Shown here in pieces: positions 56,642 to 64,000 of a DNA stretch of 64,000 nucleotides (position 1 is its first letter; every line of letters starts with the position of its first letter). The stretch lies in contig NZ_JAQMHV010000010.1 in NCBI RefSeq assembly GCF_028307215.1, positions 45,241 through 109,240 of the forward strand, read 5' to 3'. The stretch comes from Falsirhodobacter sp. 20TX0035 (lineage in GTDB: Bacteria > Pseudomonadota > Alphaproteobacteria > Rhodobacterales > Rhodobacteraceae). Under the pieces are notes generated by a model. That model searched no databases and was not told the DNA's origin. It saw only the letters and a program-made list of their open reading frames with translations. A program made the translations under genes and the position numbers.

Positions 56642-57475
56642 TCAGAACCCCACCATGCTGCCGTGCCACGCGGCGGGCACCCGCCCGACGCGCTGCTGGA
56701 CATATTCGTATTGCGGCGTCAGGACCCTTCTGGCCCGCGCCCGCATCGACGAAGGAAGCCATGCGGCCACCCCGCCATTCACCCGCTTGCCCATATCGAC
56801 GGACAGGTCGGAAATTCCCAGAAACGCGGCCAGCCGGGCCAGGGCCGTTGGCTGCGTCATTTCCTCGTAGAACATCACGTGCAGCCGGTCTGGGCCTATC
56901 GCCCGGTCCAGCCGCGTCAAAGCGCCCGCATAGTCGCTGCGCGCCCAGGATGGCCCCCGCCCCGACAGCGCGTTTTCCATCCCCCGGCGGGCCAGAAGCC
57001 CTGCCATCCATGGCCAGCGCGCGGTCCGCGCGGCCTCCATCCGCACATTGCTCCACAACCGCTCCACCGGGTCGCGCAGCATGTAGATCATCTTCACGTC
57101 TGGCAAAAGGGCCAGTCGCGACAACATCCGCTGGGGCAAAAGCCCATAAGCCGGCGTGAAATCGGCCACGACCTTCTGCCCTTCCCGCCCCTTGCACAGG
57201 TATCCGGCATAAGCGCGCAGATTCAGCCGGTTGTGACGCAGCACCGCCAGCCAGTCGGAAAGGTCATCGCGCAGCGCACCGACCGACCGCGCGACCCGCG
57301 CCTCGATCCGCCGAACCTGCAACGCCCAGCGATCATGAAGCGCAGTGTTGAAGTAATGCAACTCCTTGATCCCGCGCAGGTGGCAGTCGCGATGCCCGGC
57401 CAGCTGGTCGAACAACCAGCTGGTCCCGGCCTTCGCGGCCCCCATGCCCAGAACAAGTGTCGGCGCTTGCGTCAC
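56642..57475 (-). CDS. PAPS-dependent sulfotransferase family protein inserted between nuoC and nuoD
   Basis: 277 residues. The 5'-phosphosulfate loop is [16 protein letters not shown] with the catalytic Lys, then IKELHYFN, as in the heparan-sulfate-type branch. The 3'-phosphate motif is [29 protein letters not shown] and FYEEM complete the pattern. It would move sulfate from PAPS to a hydroxyl or amine. I chose GTG at 57475, which overlaps the nuoC stop as GTGA; nuoD starts one base after its stop. Fully embedded in the complex I operon, yet with no known link to complex I. Acceptor unknown. Confidence 0.9.
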   Translation of the reverse strand: MTQAPTLVLGMGAAKAGTSWLFDQLAGHRDCHLRGIKELHYFNTALHDRWALQVRRIEARVARSVGALRDDLSDWLAVLRHNRLNLRAYAGYLCKGREGQKVVADFTPAYGLLPQRMLSRLALLPDVKMIYMLRDPVERLWSNVRMEAARTARWPWMAGLLARRGMENALSGRGPSWARSDYAGALTRLDRAIGPDRLHVMFYEEMTQPTALARLAAFLGISDLSVDMGKRVNGGVAAWLPSSMRARARRVLTPQYEYVQQRVGRVPAAWHGSMVGF

Positions 57476-58074
57476 GGTTTCGCCTTGTCGTCGCCCGGAA
57501 GGATGTAGTTGGCACCCTCCCACGGACTCATGAAGTCGAACTGCCGGTATTCCTGCGTCAGGCGCACGGGTTCGTAGACGACGCGCTTCTGCACCTCGTC
57601 ATACCGAACCTCGGTATAGCCGCTGGTGGGGAAGTCCTTGCGCAGCGGATGACCACGGAAGCCATAGTCCGTCAAAAGGCGCCGCAGGTCCGGATGCCCC
57701 GAGAAGAGAATGCCGAACATGTCGAACACCTCCCGCTCGTACCAGTTTGCAACCGGGAAAAGCGAGGTCAGCGAGGGGACCATCTCCTCCTCGTCGATCG
57801 CGACCTTCAGGCGGATGCGCTGGTTCTGGTGCATCGACAGGAAGTGATACACCATGTCGAACCGCTTCGGCCGTTCGGGATAGTCCACGGCCGTGATGTC
57901 GGTCAGCACGCCAAAGCGCAGGGCCGGGTCCTGCTTCAGCTGCTCGGCCAGCCGTACAAGACTGTCCAGCGTGACATCAAGGCTCAGCACGCCAAAGCTG
58001 ATGGACCGGTCCAGGACCGCGCCCTTGGCGCGGGCCTGGATCGTGAGGGCGAGTTCTTCGAGGGCTTCGTTCAT
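57472..58074 (-). CDS. nuoC: NADH-quinone oxidoreductase subunit C
   Basis: 200 residues, the 30-kDa subunit. [21 protein letters not shown] and [15 protein letters not shown] are the family signature. Not fused to nuoD, unlike E. coli. The stop overlaps the sulfotransferase GTG start. nuoB ends 12 bases upstream. Confidence 0.97.
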   Translation of the reverse strand: MNEALEELALTIQARAKGAVLDRSISFGVLSLDVTLDSLVRLAEQLKQDPALRFGVLTDITAVDYPERPKRFDMVYHFLSMHQNQRIRLKVAIDEEEMVPSLTSLFPVANWYEREVFDMFGILFSGHPDLRRLLTDYGFRGHPLRKDFPTSGYTEVRYDEVQKRVVYEPVRLTQEYRQFDFMSPWEGANYILPGDDKAKP

Positions 58075-58086
58075 AGTGGCTCCTCC

Positions 58087-58976
<890 letters not shown>

Positions 58977-59175
58977 GAGTGGCTCCTTCGGCCAGCGGCC
59001 TTTGCGGCGCGCGCGAAAAGTTGCTGCCCTCCATGTATCCTCGCACAGGCCCACGGTCAACTGACGGGCCTGCGGAACGAGGTCAATAAAACAAGGATGT
59101 CACAGCAAGACGTTCAAAATATTCGAAACCCGTGCATGCCTTCGGATGCCATGGCATACCATCGAGTCGCGGCGG
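58977..59175 (-). promoter_or_regulatory. nuo operon upstream region with leader hairpin
   Basis: 199 bp between nuoA and the gph stop. It contains an AT-rich patch (about 59090-59130), a perfect 12-bp palindrome ATGCCATGGCAT at 59146-59157, and a 7-bp stem CAGGCCC/GGGCCTG at 59046-59052 and 59066-59072. The nuo promoter should lie here, but I could not choose between several weak -35/-10 candidates. Confidence 0.45.
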
Positions 59176-59832
59176 TCAGATCAGCGAGGCGACCACCGCC
59201 CCAAGGTCGTGATAGGATTCCAGCAGGGCGTCGGGTTCCAGCCGCCGGACCCCCTGCCCTTCGGGCCCGAAGGTGACCAGCGCAATCGGCACGCCGGCCG
59301 CCCGGGCCGTCAGAAAATCGGTTTCGGTGTCGCCCACCAGCATGGACGCCGTTCCGCCGACGCGGCGCACCGCCTCGTGATACGGAAATGGGTGCGGTTT
59401 CCTTTCCGACAAGGTGTCGGCGCCGATCATCGCGCCGAACAGATCGCGAACGCCCAGCTTCGCCAGCAGCGTCTCGGCCAGCCCTTCGGGCTTGTTGGTG
59501 CAGATGGCCGTGGCATAGCCGTCGCGCCGCAAGGCCTCCACCGCCTCGGCCGCGCCGGGGTAAAGCTTCGTGTGCACCGCGATGGCCTGCCCGTAATAGT
59601 CCAGAAGCAGGGGATACTGGTCCTCCACATCCACCTCGGTCCAGTCGATGCCCACGCGTTTGAAGCCCAGCCGCAGCATCGGCCGTCCGCCGCGCAGGGC
59701 GGTGCCGGAATCCGTGGCCATCGCCAGCGGCTCCCCATGCCCCAGCGCGCGGAAACAGGCGTTGGCCGAGGCGAGGAGATCCGCCGCCGTGTCGGCCAGC
59801 GTCCCGTCCAGATCGAAGACCACCGTGCGCAT
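59176..59832 (-). CDS. gph: Phosphoglycolate phosphatase (HAD family)
   Basis: 218 residues. It removes phosphate from 2-phosphoglycolate. Motif I is VVFDLDGTLADTAADLL (nucleophile Asp7), motif II is CTNKPEGLAE, motif III Lys in ERKPHPFPY and motif IV is LVGDTETDFLTARAAG. The ATG at 59832 follows GGAGG. Upstream in-frame sequence is only the shadow of glmU/glmS. Divergent from glmU. Confidence 0.94.
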   Translation of the reverse strand: MRTVVFDLDGTLADTAADLLASANACFRALGHGEPLAMATDSGTALRGGRPMLRLGFKRVGIDWTEVDVEDQYPLLLDYYGQAIAVHTKLYPGAAEAVEALRRDGYATAICTNKPEGLAETLLAKLGVRDLFGAMIGADTLSERKPHPFPYHEAVRRVGGTASMLVGDTETDFLTARAAGVPIALVTFGPEGQGVRRLEPDALLESYHDLGAVVASLI

Positions 59833-59925
59833 TGAAACCTCCGGAAAGAGAGTGTGACCGGTCCGCCCCTTGCGGCGGTCTGCCCAAGGGGTAAAACCAC
59901 CGGCACAAGAAGACCAGAGGGACAC

Positions 59926-61269
59926 ATGGCCGGCACATCGCTTATCATCCTTGCTGCGGGGCTCGGCTCGCGCATGAATTCGGATCTGCCGAAGGTGCTG
60001 CACCCGCTGGCGGGCGCGCCGCTTTTGCATCACGCGATGCAGGCGGGCCGCGCGCTGGACCCCGTCCGCACCGTCATCGTGACGGGCCATGGCGCGGCCG
60101 AGGTCGAGAAGGCCGCCCGCGCCTACGACCCGGAGGTGGAGGTCGTGCTTCAGGCCGAACAGCTGGGCACCGGCCACGCCGTCGCACAGGCCGCGGGCCT
60201 TCTGGCGGGCCAGACGGGCGACGCCGTCGTGCTTTATGGCGACACTCCGTTCATCCGCCCCGAGACGCTGGAGGCGATGCAGGACGCCCGCGCCCGTCAT
60301 GCGGTCGTGGTCCTCGGCTTCCGGCACGACGGCCCCGGCCGCTACGGCCGCCTTGTCACGCAAGGCGAGGCGCTGGAACGGATCGTTGAATACAAGGACG
60401 CGACCGAGGCGGAGCGGGCCATCCCCCTGTGCAATTCCGGCGTGATCTGCGCCCAGACCTCGGTCCTCCTGGATCTGGTCGCGGCGGTGGGCAACGACAA
60501 CGCGTCGGGCGAATACTACCTGACCGACATCGTGCAGATCGCACGCGAACGCGGCCTGACCGCCGGCGTGGTGCTGTGCGATGAGGCCGAGACGCTGGGC
60601 ATCAACACCCGCGCCGAACTGAGCCAGGCCGAGGCGGCCTTCCAGACCCGCGCCCGGGCCGAGGCGCTGGAGAACGGCGTGACCCTGACCGCGCCCGAAA
60701 CGGTGTTCCTTGCGCTGGACACGGTGATCGGCCGCGACGCGGTGATCGGGCCGAACGTGGTCTTCGGCCCCCGCGTCACCATTGAAAGCGGGGCCGAGGT
60801 GCGCGCCTTCTGCCACCTGGAAGGCTGCCACATCTCTCGTGGTGCCACCGTCGGCCCGTTCGCCCGCTTGCGCCCCGGCGCCGAATTGGCCGAGGACGTG
60901 CATGTCGGCAACTTCGTGGAGATCAAGAACGCCGTTCTGGACGAAGGCGTGAAGGTCGGCCACCTGTCCTATCTGGGCGACGCCCATGTGGGGGAGCGAA
61001 CGAACATCGGCGCAGGCACCATCACCTGCAACTATGACGGCGTGAACAAGCACCACACGGAAATCGGCCCCCGCGTCTTCATCGGGTCGAACACCATGCT
61101 GGTGGCCCCCGTGACCGTGGGCCGCGACGCCATGACCGGGTCGGGATCGGTTATTACTGAGGATGTGCCCGCCGAAGCGCTGGCCCTTGGCCGCGCCCGT
61201 CAGGTAACAAAGCCCGGCATGGCCGTCCGCCTGATGGACCTGTTCCTGTCCAAGAAGAAGAAAGGCTGA
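59926..61269 (+). CDS. glmU: Bifunctional UDP-N-acetylglucosamine pyrophosphorylase / glucosamine-1-phosphate N-acetyltransferase
   Basis: 447 residues. The N-terminal uridyltransferase has LAAGLGSRMNSDLPKVLHPL and QLGTGHAVAQAA. The C-terminal left-handed beta-helix (from about 250) has repeated hexapeptides and VHVGNFVEIKNA and GAGTITCNYDGVNKHHT for acetyl transfer. It makes UDP-GlcNAc for cell wall and LPS. The ATG at 59926 follows AGAGGG. glmS starts 3 bases after its stop, so the two steps are co-expressed. Confidence 0.97.
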   Translation: MAGTSLIILAAGLGSRMNSDLPKVLHPLAGAPLLHHAMQAGRALDPVRTVIVTGHGAAEVEKAARAYDPEVEVVLQAEQLGTGHAVAQAAGLLAGQTGDAVVLYGDTPFIRPETLEAMQDARARHAVVVLGFRHDGPGRYGRLVTQGEALERIVEYKDATEAERAIPLCNSGVICAQTSVLLDLVAAVGNDNASGEYYLTDIVQIARERGLTAGVVLCDEAETLGINTRAELSQAEAAFQTRARAEALENGVTLTAPETVFLALDTVIGRDAVIGPNVVFGPRVTIESGAEVRAFCHLEGCHISRGATVGPFARLRPGAELAEDVHVGNFVEIKNAVLDEGVKVGHLSYLGDAHVGERTNIGAGTITCNYDGVNKHHTEIGPRVFIGSNTMLVAPVTVGRDAMTGSGSVITEDVPAEALALGRARQVTKPGMAVRLMDLFLSKKKKG

Positions 61270-61272
61270 CAC

Positions 61273-63081
61273 ATGTGCGGAATCATTGGCATTCTTGGAA
61301 AGAACGAAGTCGCCCCCCAACTGGTGGAGGCGCTGAAGCGGCTGGAATATCGCGGCTATGATTCCGCCGGGATCGCCACGGTGGACGGCACGGCGCTGGA
61401 CCGGCGCCGGGCGGTCGGCAAGCTGGTGAACCTGTCGGACCTGCTGGTGCACGATCCGCTGCGCGGCAAGTCCGGGATCGGCCACACCCGCTGGGCCACG
61501 CACGGCGCGGCGACGGTGGAAAACGCCCACCCCCACAAGGCAGGCCGCGTCGCCGTCGTGCACAACGGCATCGTGGAGAACTTCCGCGAGTTGCGCGAGG
61601 AGCTGGCCGACGACGGCTACACCACGACCAGCCAGACCGATACCGAGGTCGTGGCCCTTCTGGCCGCCCGCGCCATGGACTGCGGCGCCTCCCCCCGTGA
61701 TGCGGCCTTCGCCACGGTGGACCGGCTGCACGGGGCTTTCGCCCTCGCCTTCCTGTTTGACGGCGAGGATGACCTGATGATCGGCGCGCGCAAGGGCTCC
61801 CCCCTTGCTGTCGGGCATGGGGACGGGGAGATGTTCCTCGGCTCCGACGCGATCGCGCTGGCGCCCTTCACCAACCGCATCACCTATCTGGAGGAAGGCG
61901 ACCGCGTCGTCCTGACCCGCGCGGGGGCCGAGATCACGGACGCCGCCGGCCGCCACGCCAACCGCGCGCTGGCCCGGATCGAGGTGGGGGCGACCCAGAT
62001 CGACAAGGGCGGCTTCCGCCACTTCATGGCGAAGGAGATCGCCGAGCAGCCGGCGGTCCTTGCCGACGCGCTGGCCCATTACGTGCGCGACGGGCAGCTT
62101 CAGATGCCACTGGACTTTTCCGACACGGACCGCCTGACGCTGGTGGCCTGCGGCACCGCCCATTACGCCTGCCACGTCGCGAAATACTGGTTCGAGCAGA
62201 TCGCCCGCCTGCCGGTCGAAATCGACATCGCGTCCGAGTTCCGCTACCGCGATCCCGTCCTGACGGACCGCCAATGGGCCGTCTTCGTCAGCCAGTCGGG
62301 CGAAACGGCCGACACGCTGGCCGCCCTGCGCCACGCCTCGGGTCAGGTGGGGAAAACGGTGGCGGTGGTGAACGTCGCCACCTCCTCCATCGCGCGGGAC
62401 GTGGACGTGGCCCTGCCCATCCTCGCGGGGGTGGAGGTGGGCGTCGCCTCCACCAAGGCGTTTTCCTGCCAGCTTCTGGTTTTGCTGCTGATGGCGCTGA
62501 AGGCCGCGCATGACCGGGGCCGCCTCAACGACGCGGGGCTGACCGCGCATCTGGCCGATCTGGCCACCCTGCCCGGCCTGATGAACCAGACCCTGGCCGT
62601 GGCCGATCCCATCGCCGCGCTGGCCGACGGCCTGGCCGAAGCGCAGGACATCCTGTTCCTCGGCCGCGGCCCGATCTACCCCCTCGCCCTTGAAGGCGCG
62701 CTGAAGATGAAAGAGCTGAGCTACATCCACGCCGAGGGCTACGCTTCGGGCGAGCTGAAGCACGGCCCCATCGCCCTGATCGACGCGCATGTGCCGGTGA
62801 TCGTGTTGGCCCCGCGCGACGCGCTGTTCGAAAAGACCGTGTCCAACATGCAGGAGGTGATGGCCCGCCACGGCCGCGTTCTCCTCATCTCGGACGAGAC
62901 GGGATTGCAGGAGGCGGGCGGGGATTGCTGGCGCACGCTGCGGATGCCGGACGTCCCCGCCTTGCTGGCCCCGCTGATCTATGCCATTCCCGCGCAACTT
63001 CTGGCCTATCACACGGCCGTGGCGAAAGGGACCGATGTGGATCAACCGCGCAATCTTGCCAAATCGGTGACGGTCGAATGA
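61273..63081 (+). CDS. glmS: Glutamine--fructose-6-phosphate aminotransferase (isomerizing)
   Basis: 602 residues. Cys2 in MCGIIGILG is the glutaminase nucleophile. The N-terminal amidotransferase half has GHTRWATHGAATVENAHP. Two SIS sugar-isomerase domains follow (VSQSGETADTLAALR; GRGPIYPLALEGALKMKELSY), ending DQPRNLAKSVTVE, the conserved C-terminal tail. It makes glucosamine-6-phosphate, feeding glmU. No ribozyme or sRNA site is visible before it. Its stop overlaps the next gene as ATGA. Confidence 0.98.
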   Translation: MCGIIGILGKNEVAPQLVEALKRLEYRGYDSAGIATVDGTALDRRRAVGKLVNLSDLLVHDPLRGKSGIGHTRWATHGAATVENAHPHKAGRVAVVHNGIVENFRELREELADDGYTTTSQTDTEVVALLAARAMDCGASPRDAAFATVDRLHGAFALAFLFDGEDDLMIGARKGSPLAVGHGDGEMFLGSDAIALAPFTNRITYLEEGDRVVLTRAGAEITDAAGRHANRALARIEVGATQIDKGGFRHFMAKEIAEQPAVLADALAHYVRDGQLQMPLDFSDTDRLTLVACGTAHYACHVAKYWFEQIARLPVEIDIASEFRYRDPVLTDRQWAVFVSQSGETADTLAALRHASGQVGKTVAVVNVATSSIARDVDVALPILAGVEVGVASTKAFSCQLLVLLLMALKAAHDRGRLNDAGLTAHLADLATLPGLMNQTLAVADPIAALADGLAEAQDILFLGRGPIYPLALEGALKMKELSYIHAEGYASGELKHGPIALIDAHVPVIVLAPRDALFEKTVSNMQEVMARHGRVLLISDETGLQEAGGDCWRTLRMPDVPALLAPLIYAIPAQLLAYHTAVAKGTDVDQPRNLAKSVTVE

Positions 63082-63743
63082 CCCCGCTGGACGCCCTGCG
63101 CGCCGGGGGCAGCCCCGACCGCGCCGCCGAAGCCGCCGCGCGGCACGAAACGGACCGCGAATATCTGGGCACCCCCCTTCCCGCGATCGACGCGCTGGTG
63201 GCCGAATGGCGGGCCGAACTGTCGGTGGAGGAGCGCGTGGCGCTGGCCGGCTCCCTTTGGCACAGCAACGTGCACGAGGCGCGGATCGCCGCCGCCCGCC
63301 TGCTGCTGCAGGCCCGCCTGCGCCCGGACGAGGCCGCGTGGCGGCTGGTGCAGGACTGGATCGGGCAACTGGACAACTGGGCCATCGCCGACGCCGTGGG
63401 CAAGGCCGCCGAAAAGCGCGTCATGGCCGATCTGGCCCGGTTGGAAGAGGTGACGCAATGGCTCGCCTCGGAAAACGCTTGGGCCCGTCGCAGCGCGCTG
63501 ATCGCCACCAACCCGCTGGCCAAGAAGAACAACGCCAAGCCCGAGGAGTTGGACGCAAGGGAAGAGGTGCTGGACTGGCTGGTGGACCTGCTGGCCGATC
63601 GCGATTGGCATGTGCAGAAGGCCATCGCGACCTGGCTGCGGGACCTGTCGAAGCACGATCCCGAGCGGGTGCAGGCCTTTCTGGCCGAACATGGCGAGGT
63701 CATGCGCGGTTTCACCCGCAAGGATGTCGCCAAGGCCGTGTGA
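63078..63743 (+). CDS. HEAT-repeat protein of the AlkD-like DNA alkylation repair family
   Basis: 221 residues, all helical. The segments LDNWAIADAVGKAAEKRV, ENAWARRSALIATNPLAKK and DRDWHVQKAIATWLRDLSK follow the paired-helix pattern of AlkC/AlkD-like DNA glycosylases, which excise alkylated bases without flipping them. The Trp and Asp of NWAIAD fall where AlkD has its DNA-facing residues. The ATG overlaps the glmS stop (ATGA), an unusual pairing with amino-sugar synthesis. Enzymatic activity is likely but untested; some members only bind DNA. Confidence 0.82.
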   Translation: MTPLDALRAGGSPDRAAEAAARHETDREYLGTPLPAIDALVAEWRAELSVEERVALAGSLWHSNVHEARIAAARLLLQARLRPDEAAWRLVQDWIGQLDNWAIADAVGKAAEKRVMADLARLEEVTQWLASENAWARRSALIATNPLAKKNNAKPEELDAREEVLDWLVDLLADRDWHVQKAIATWLRDLSKHDPERVQAFLAEHGEVMRGFTRKDVAKAV

Positions 63744-63802
63744 CGCGAAGGTGTTCTGCGGAATGTGACCTTTGGCCATGCAAGCAGGAAACGCCCTTTA
63801 AA

Positions 63803-63848
63803 GCATGTCGCCGGGATGCCGCAGGGCATGAGGACGTGGCATGTCGCC
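63803..63848 (+). repeat. Pair of 10-bp direct repeats in the gap after the AlkD-like gene
   Basis: GCATGTCGCC occurs at 63803-63812 and at 63839-63848, 36 bp apart, in the 175-bp gap (63744-63918). The same gap has a GC stem at 63879-63885/63891-63897 and a doubled GAGCAGT just before the hexamer array. Whether any of these is an operator for the next gene cannot be told. Confidence 0.3.
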
Positions 63849-63918
63849 CGTGCCGCTCGGAGGGGAACGGGCGTTGCGGCAGCGCAGCCGGCGCTGCGGA
63901 GCAGTGAGCAGTGAGCGG

Positions 63919-64000
63919 ATGACCGGTCACGGTCACGGTCACGGTCACGGTCACGGTCACGGTCACGGTCACGGTCACGGTCACGGTCACGGTCACGGTC
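63919..64000 (+). CDS. Start of a Gly-His-repeat protein, cut by the window edge
   Basis: An ATG at 63919 reads Met-Thr and then Gly-His at least twelve times to the window end, without a stop. Gly-His runs at the N-terminus occur in metal-handling proteins such as cation transporters and metallochaperones, so a metal-binding head is plausible. It is on the same strand as glmU-glmS-alkD. No strong ribosome site precedes it, only AG-rich sequence. All three plus-strand frames of the array are open, so the frame choice rests on the ATG alone. Confidence 0.4.
   Translation, partial: MTGHGHGHGHGHGHGHGHGHGHGHGHG
63925..64000. repeat. Tandem hexamer array (GGTCAC)n running off the window
   Basis: GGTCAC is repeated perfectly for 76 bases (12.7 copies) to the last base, so the true length is unknown. 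As the unit is a multiple of three, copy-number change by slippage would not shift a reading frame. Perfect identity of all copies suggests recent expansion, or possibly an assembly artefact at a contig end. Confidence 0.95.

Noticed and set aside
59833..63045. A very long open frame on the minus strand opposite glmS and glmU, ending in gph
   Set aside because: Only the final 218 codons (gph) show family motifs. The rest is a GC-rich antisense shadow of two certain genes, rich in Arg, Gly and His.
63712..63996. Minus-strand frame beginning with a Val-Thr repeat
   Set aside because: It reads the same hexamer array backwards and continues through non-coding sequence into the AlkD-like gene end; no ribosome site or domain.
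63925..64000. CRISPR array or iteron-type origin
   Set aside because: The unit is a bare 6-bp tandem repeat without spacers, and there is no rep or cas gene nearby.

Overview
The window is 64 kb of very GC-rich, gene-dense chromosome from an alphaproteobacterium, most likely Rhodobacteraceae (Rhodobacter/Paracoccus relatives). Evidence: a 14-subunit nuo operon with small extra genes and a birA-coaX-rnj tail, surE-pcm-nlpD next to tatABC, and a GAAC-N7-GAAC SOS box before uvrA. I see no rRNA, tRNA, phage, transposase, CRISPR array or replication origin. No stretch above 300 bases lacks a gene. Genes are packed tightly and many neighbours share ATGA, GTGA or TGATG stop/start overlaps.

1-18.2 kb is an accessory catabolic region for amines or amino acids. 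It holds three FAD-dependent amine/amino-acid oxidoreductases (the first cut by the window edge), an Lrp/AsnC regulator, a complete dipeptide-type ABC importer with fused ATPases, two type-II HAD hydrolases, a GhrA-like reductase, a class III aminotransferase, two paralogous double-domain GNAT acetyltransferases, an ArgE-like M20 deacetylase, a small cupin and a ROK regulator. Perfect inverted repeats lie in several intergenic gaps and look like operators. The substrate is not evident.

18.2-30.4 kb: a HisKA_2/HWE-type kinase coupled to coaD, an RcnB-like exported protein, uvrA with its SOS box, a lipoprotein gene, moaA, and a five-gene molybdenum hydroxylase module (PaoA-, PaoB- and PaoC-like subunits, XdhC chaperone, MocA-like cytidylyltransferase). 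A lone receiver-domain protein follows.

30.4-42.8 kb: surE-pcm-nlpD facing DUF815-tatC-tatB-tatA, an SDR protein without the usual catalytic Tyr/Lys, prfC, and a DEAD-box helicase with a good promoter and three leader hairpins. Stacked hairpins separate it from rnj, coaX and birA.

42.8-59.0 kb, leftward: nuoABC-(sulfotransferase)-DE-(DUF5337-like)-F-(lipoprotein)-G-(lipoprotein)-HIJKLMN, apparently continuing into birA-coaX-rnj. The standout is the sulfotransferase gene between nuoC and nuoD, joined to nuoC by a GTGA overlap and to nuoD by a 1-base gap.

59.2-64 kb: gph leftward; glmU, glmS and an AlkD-like HEAT-repeat protein rightward. The window ends inside a (GGTCAC)n hexamer array that appears to encode a Gly-His repeat at the start of an unseen protein.
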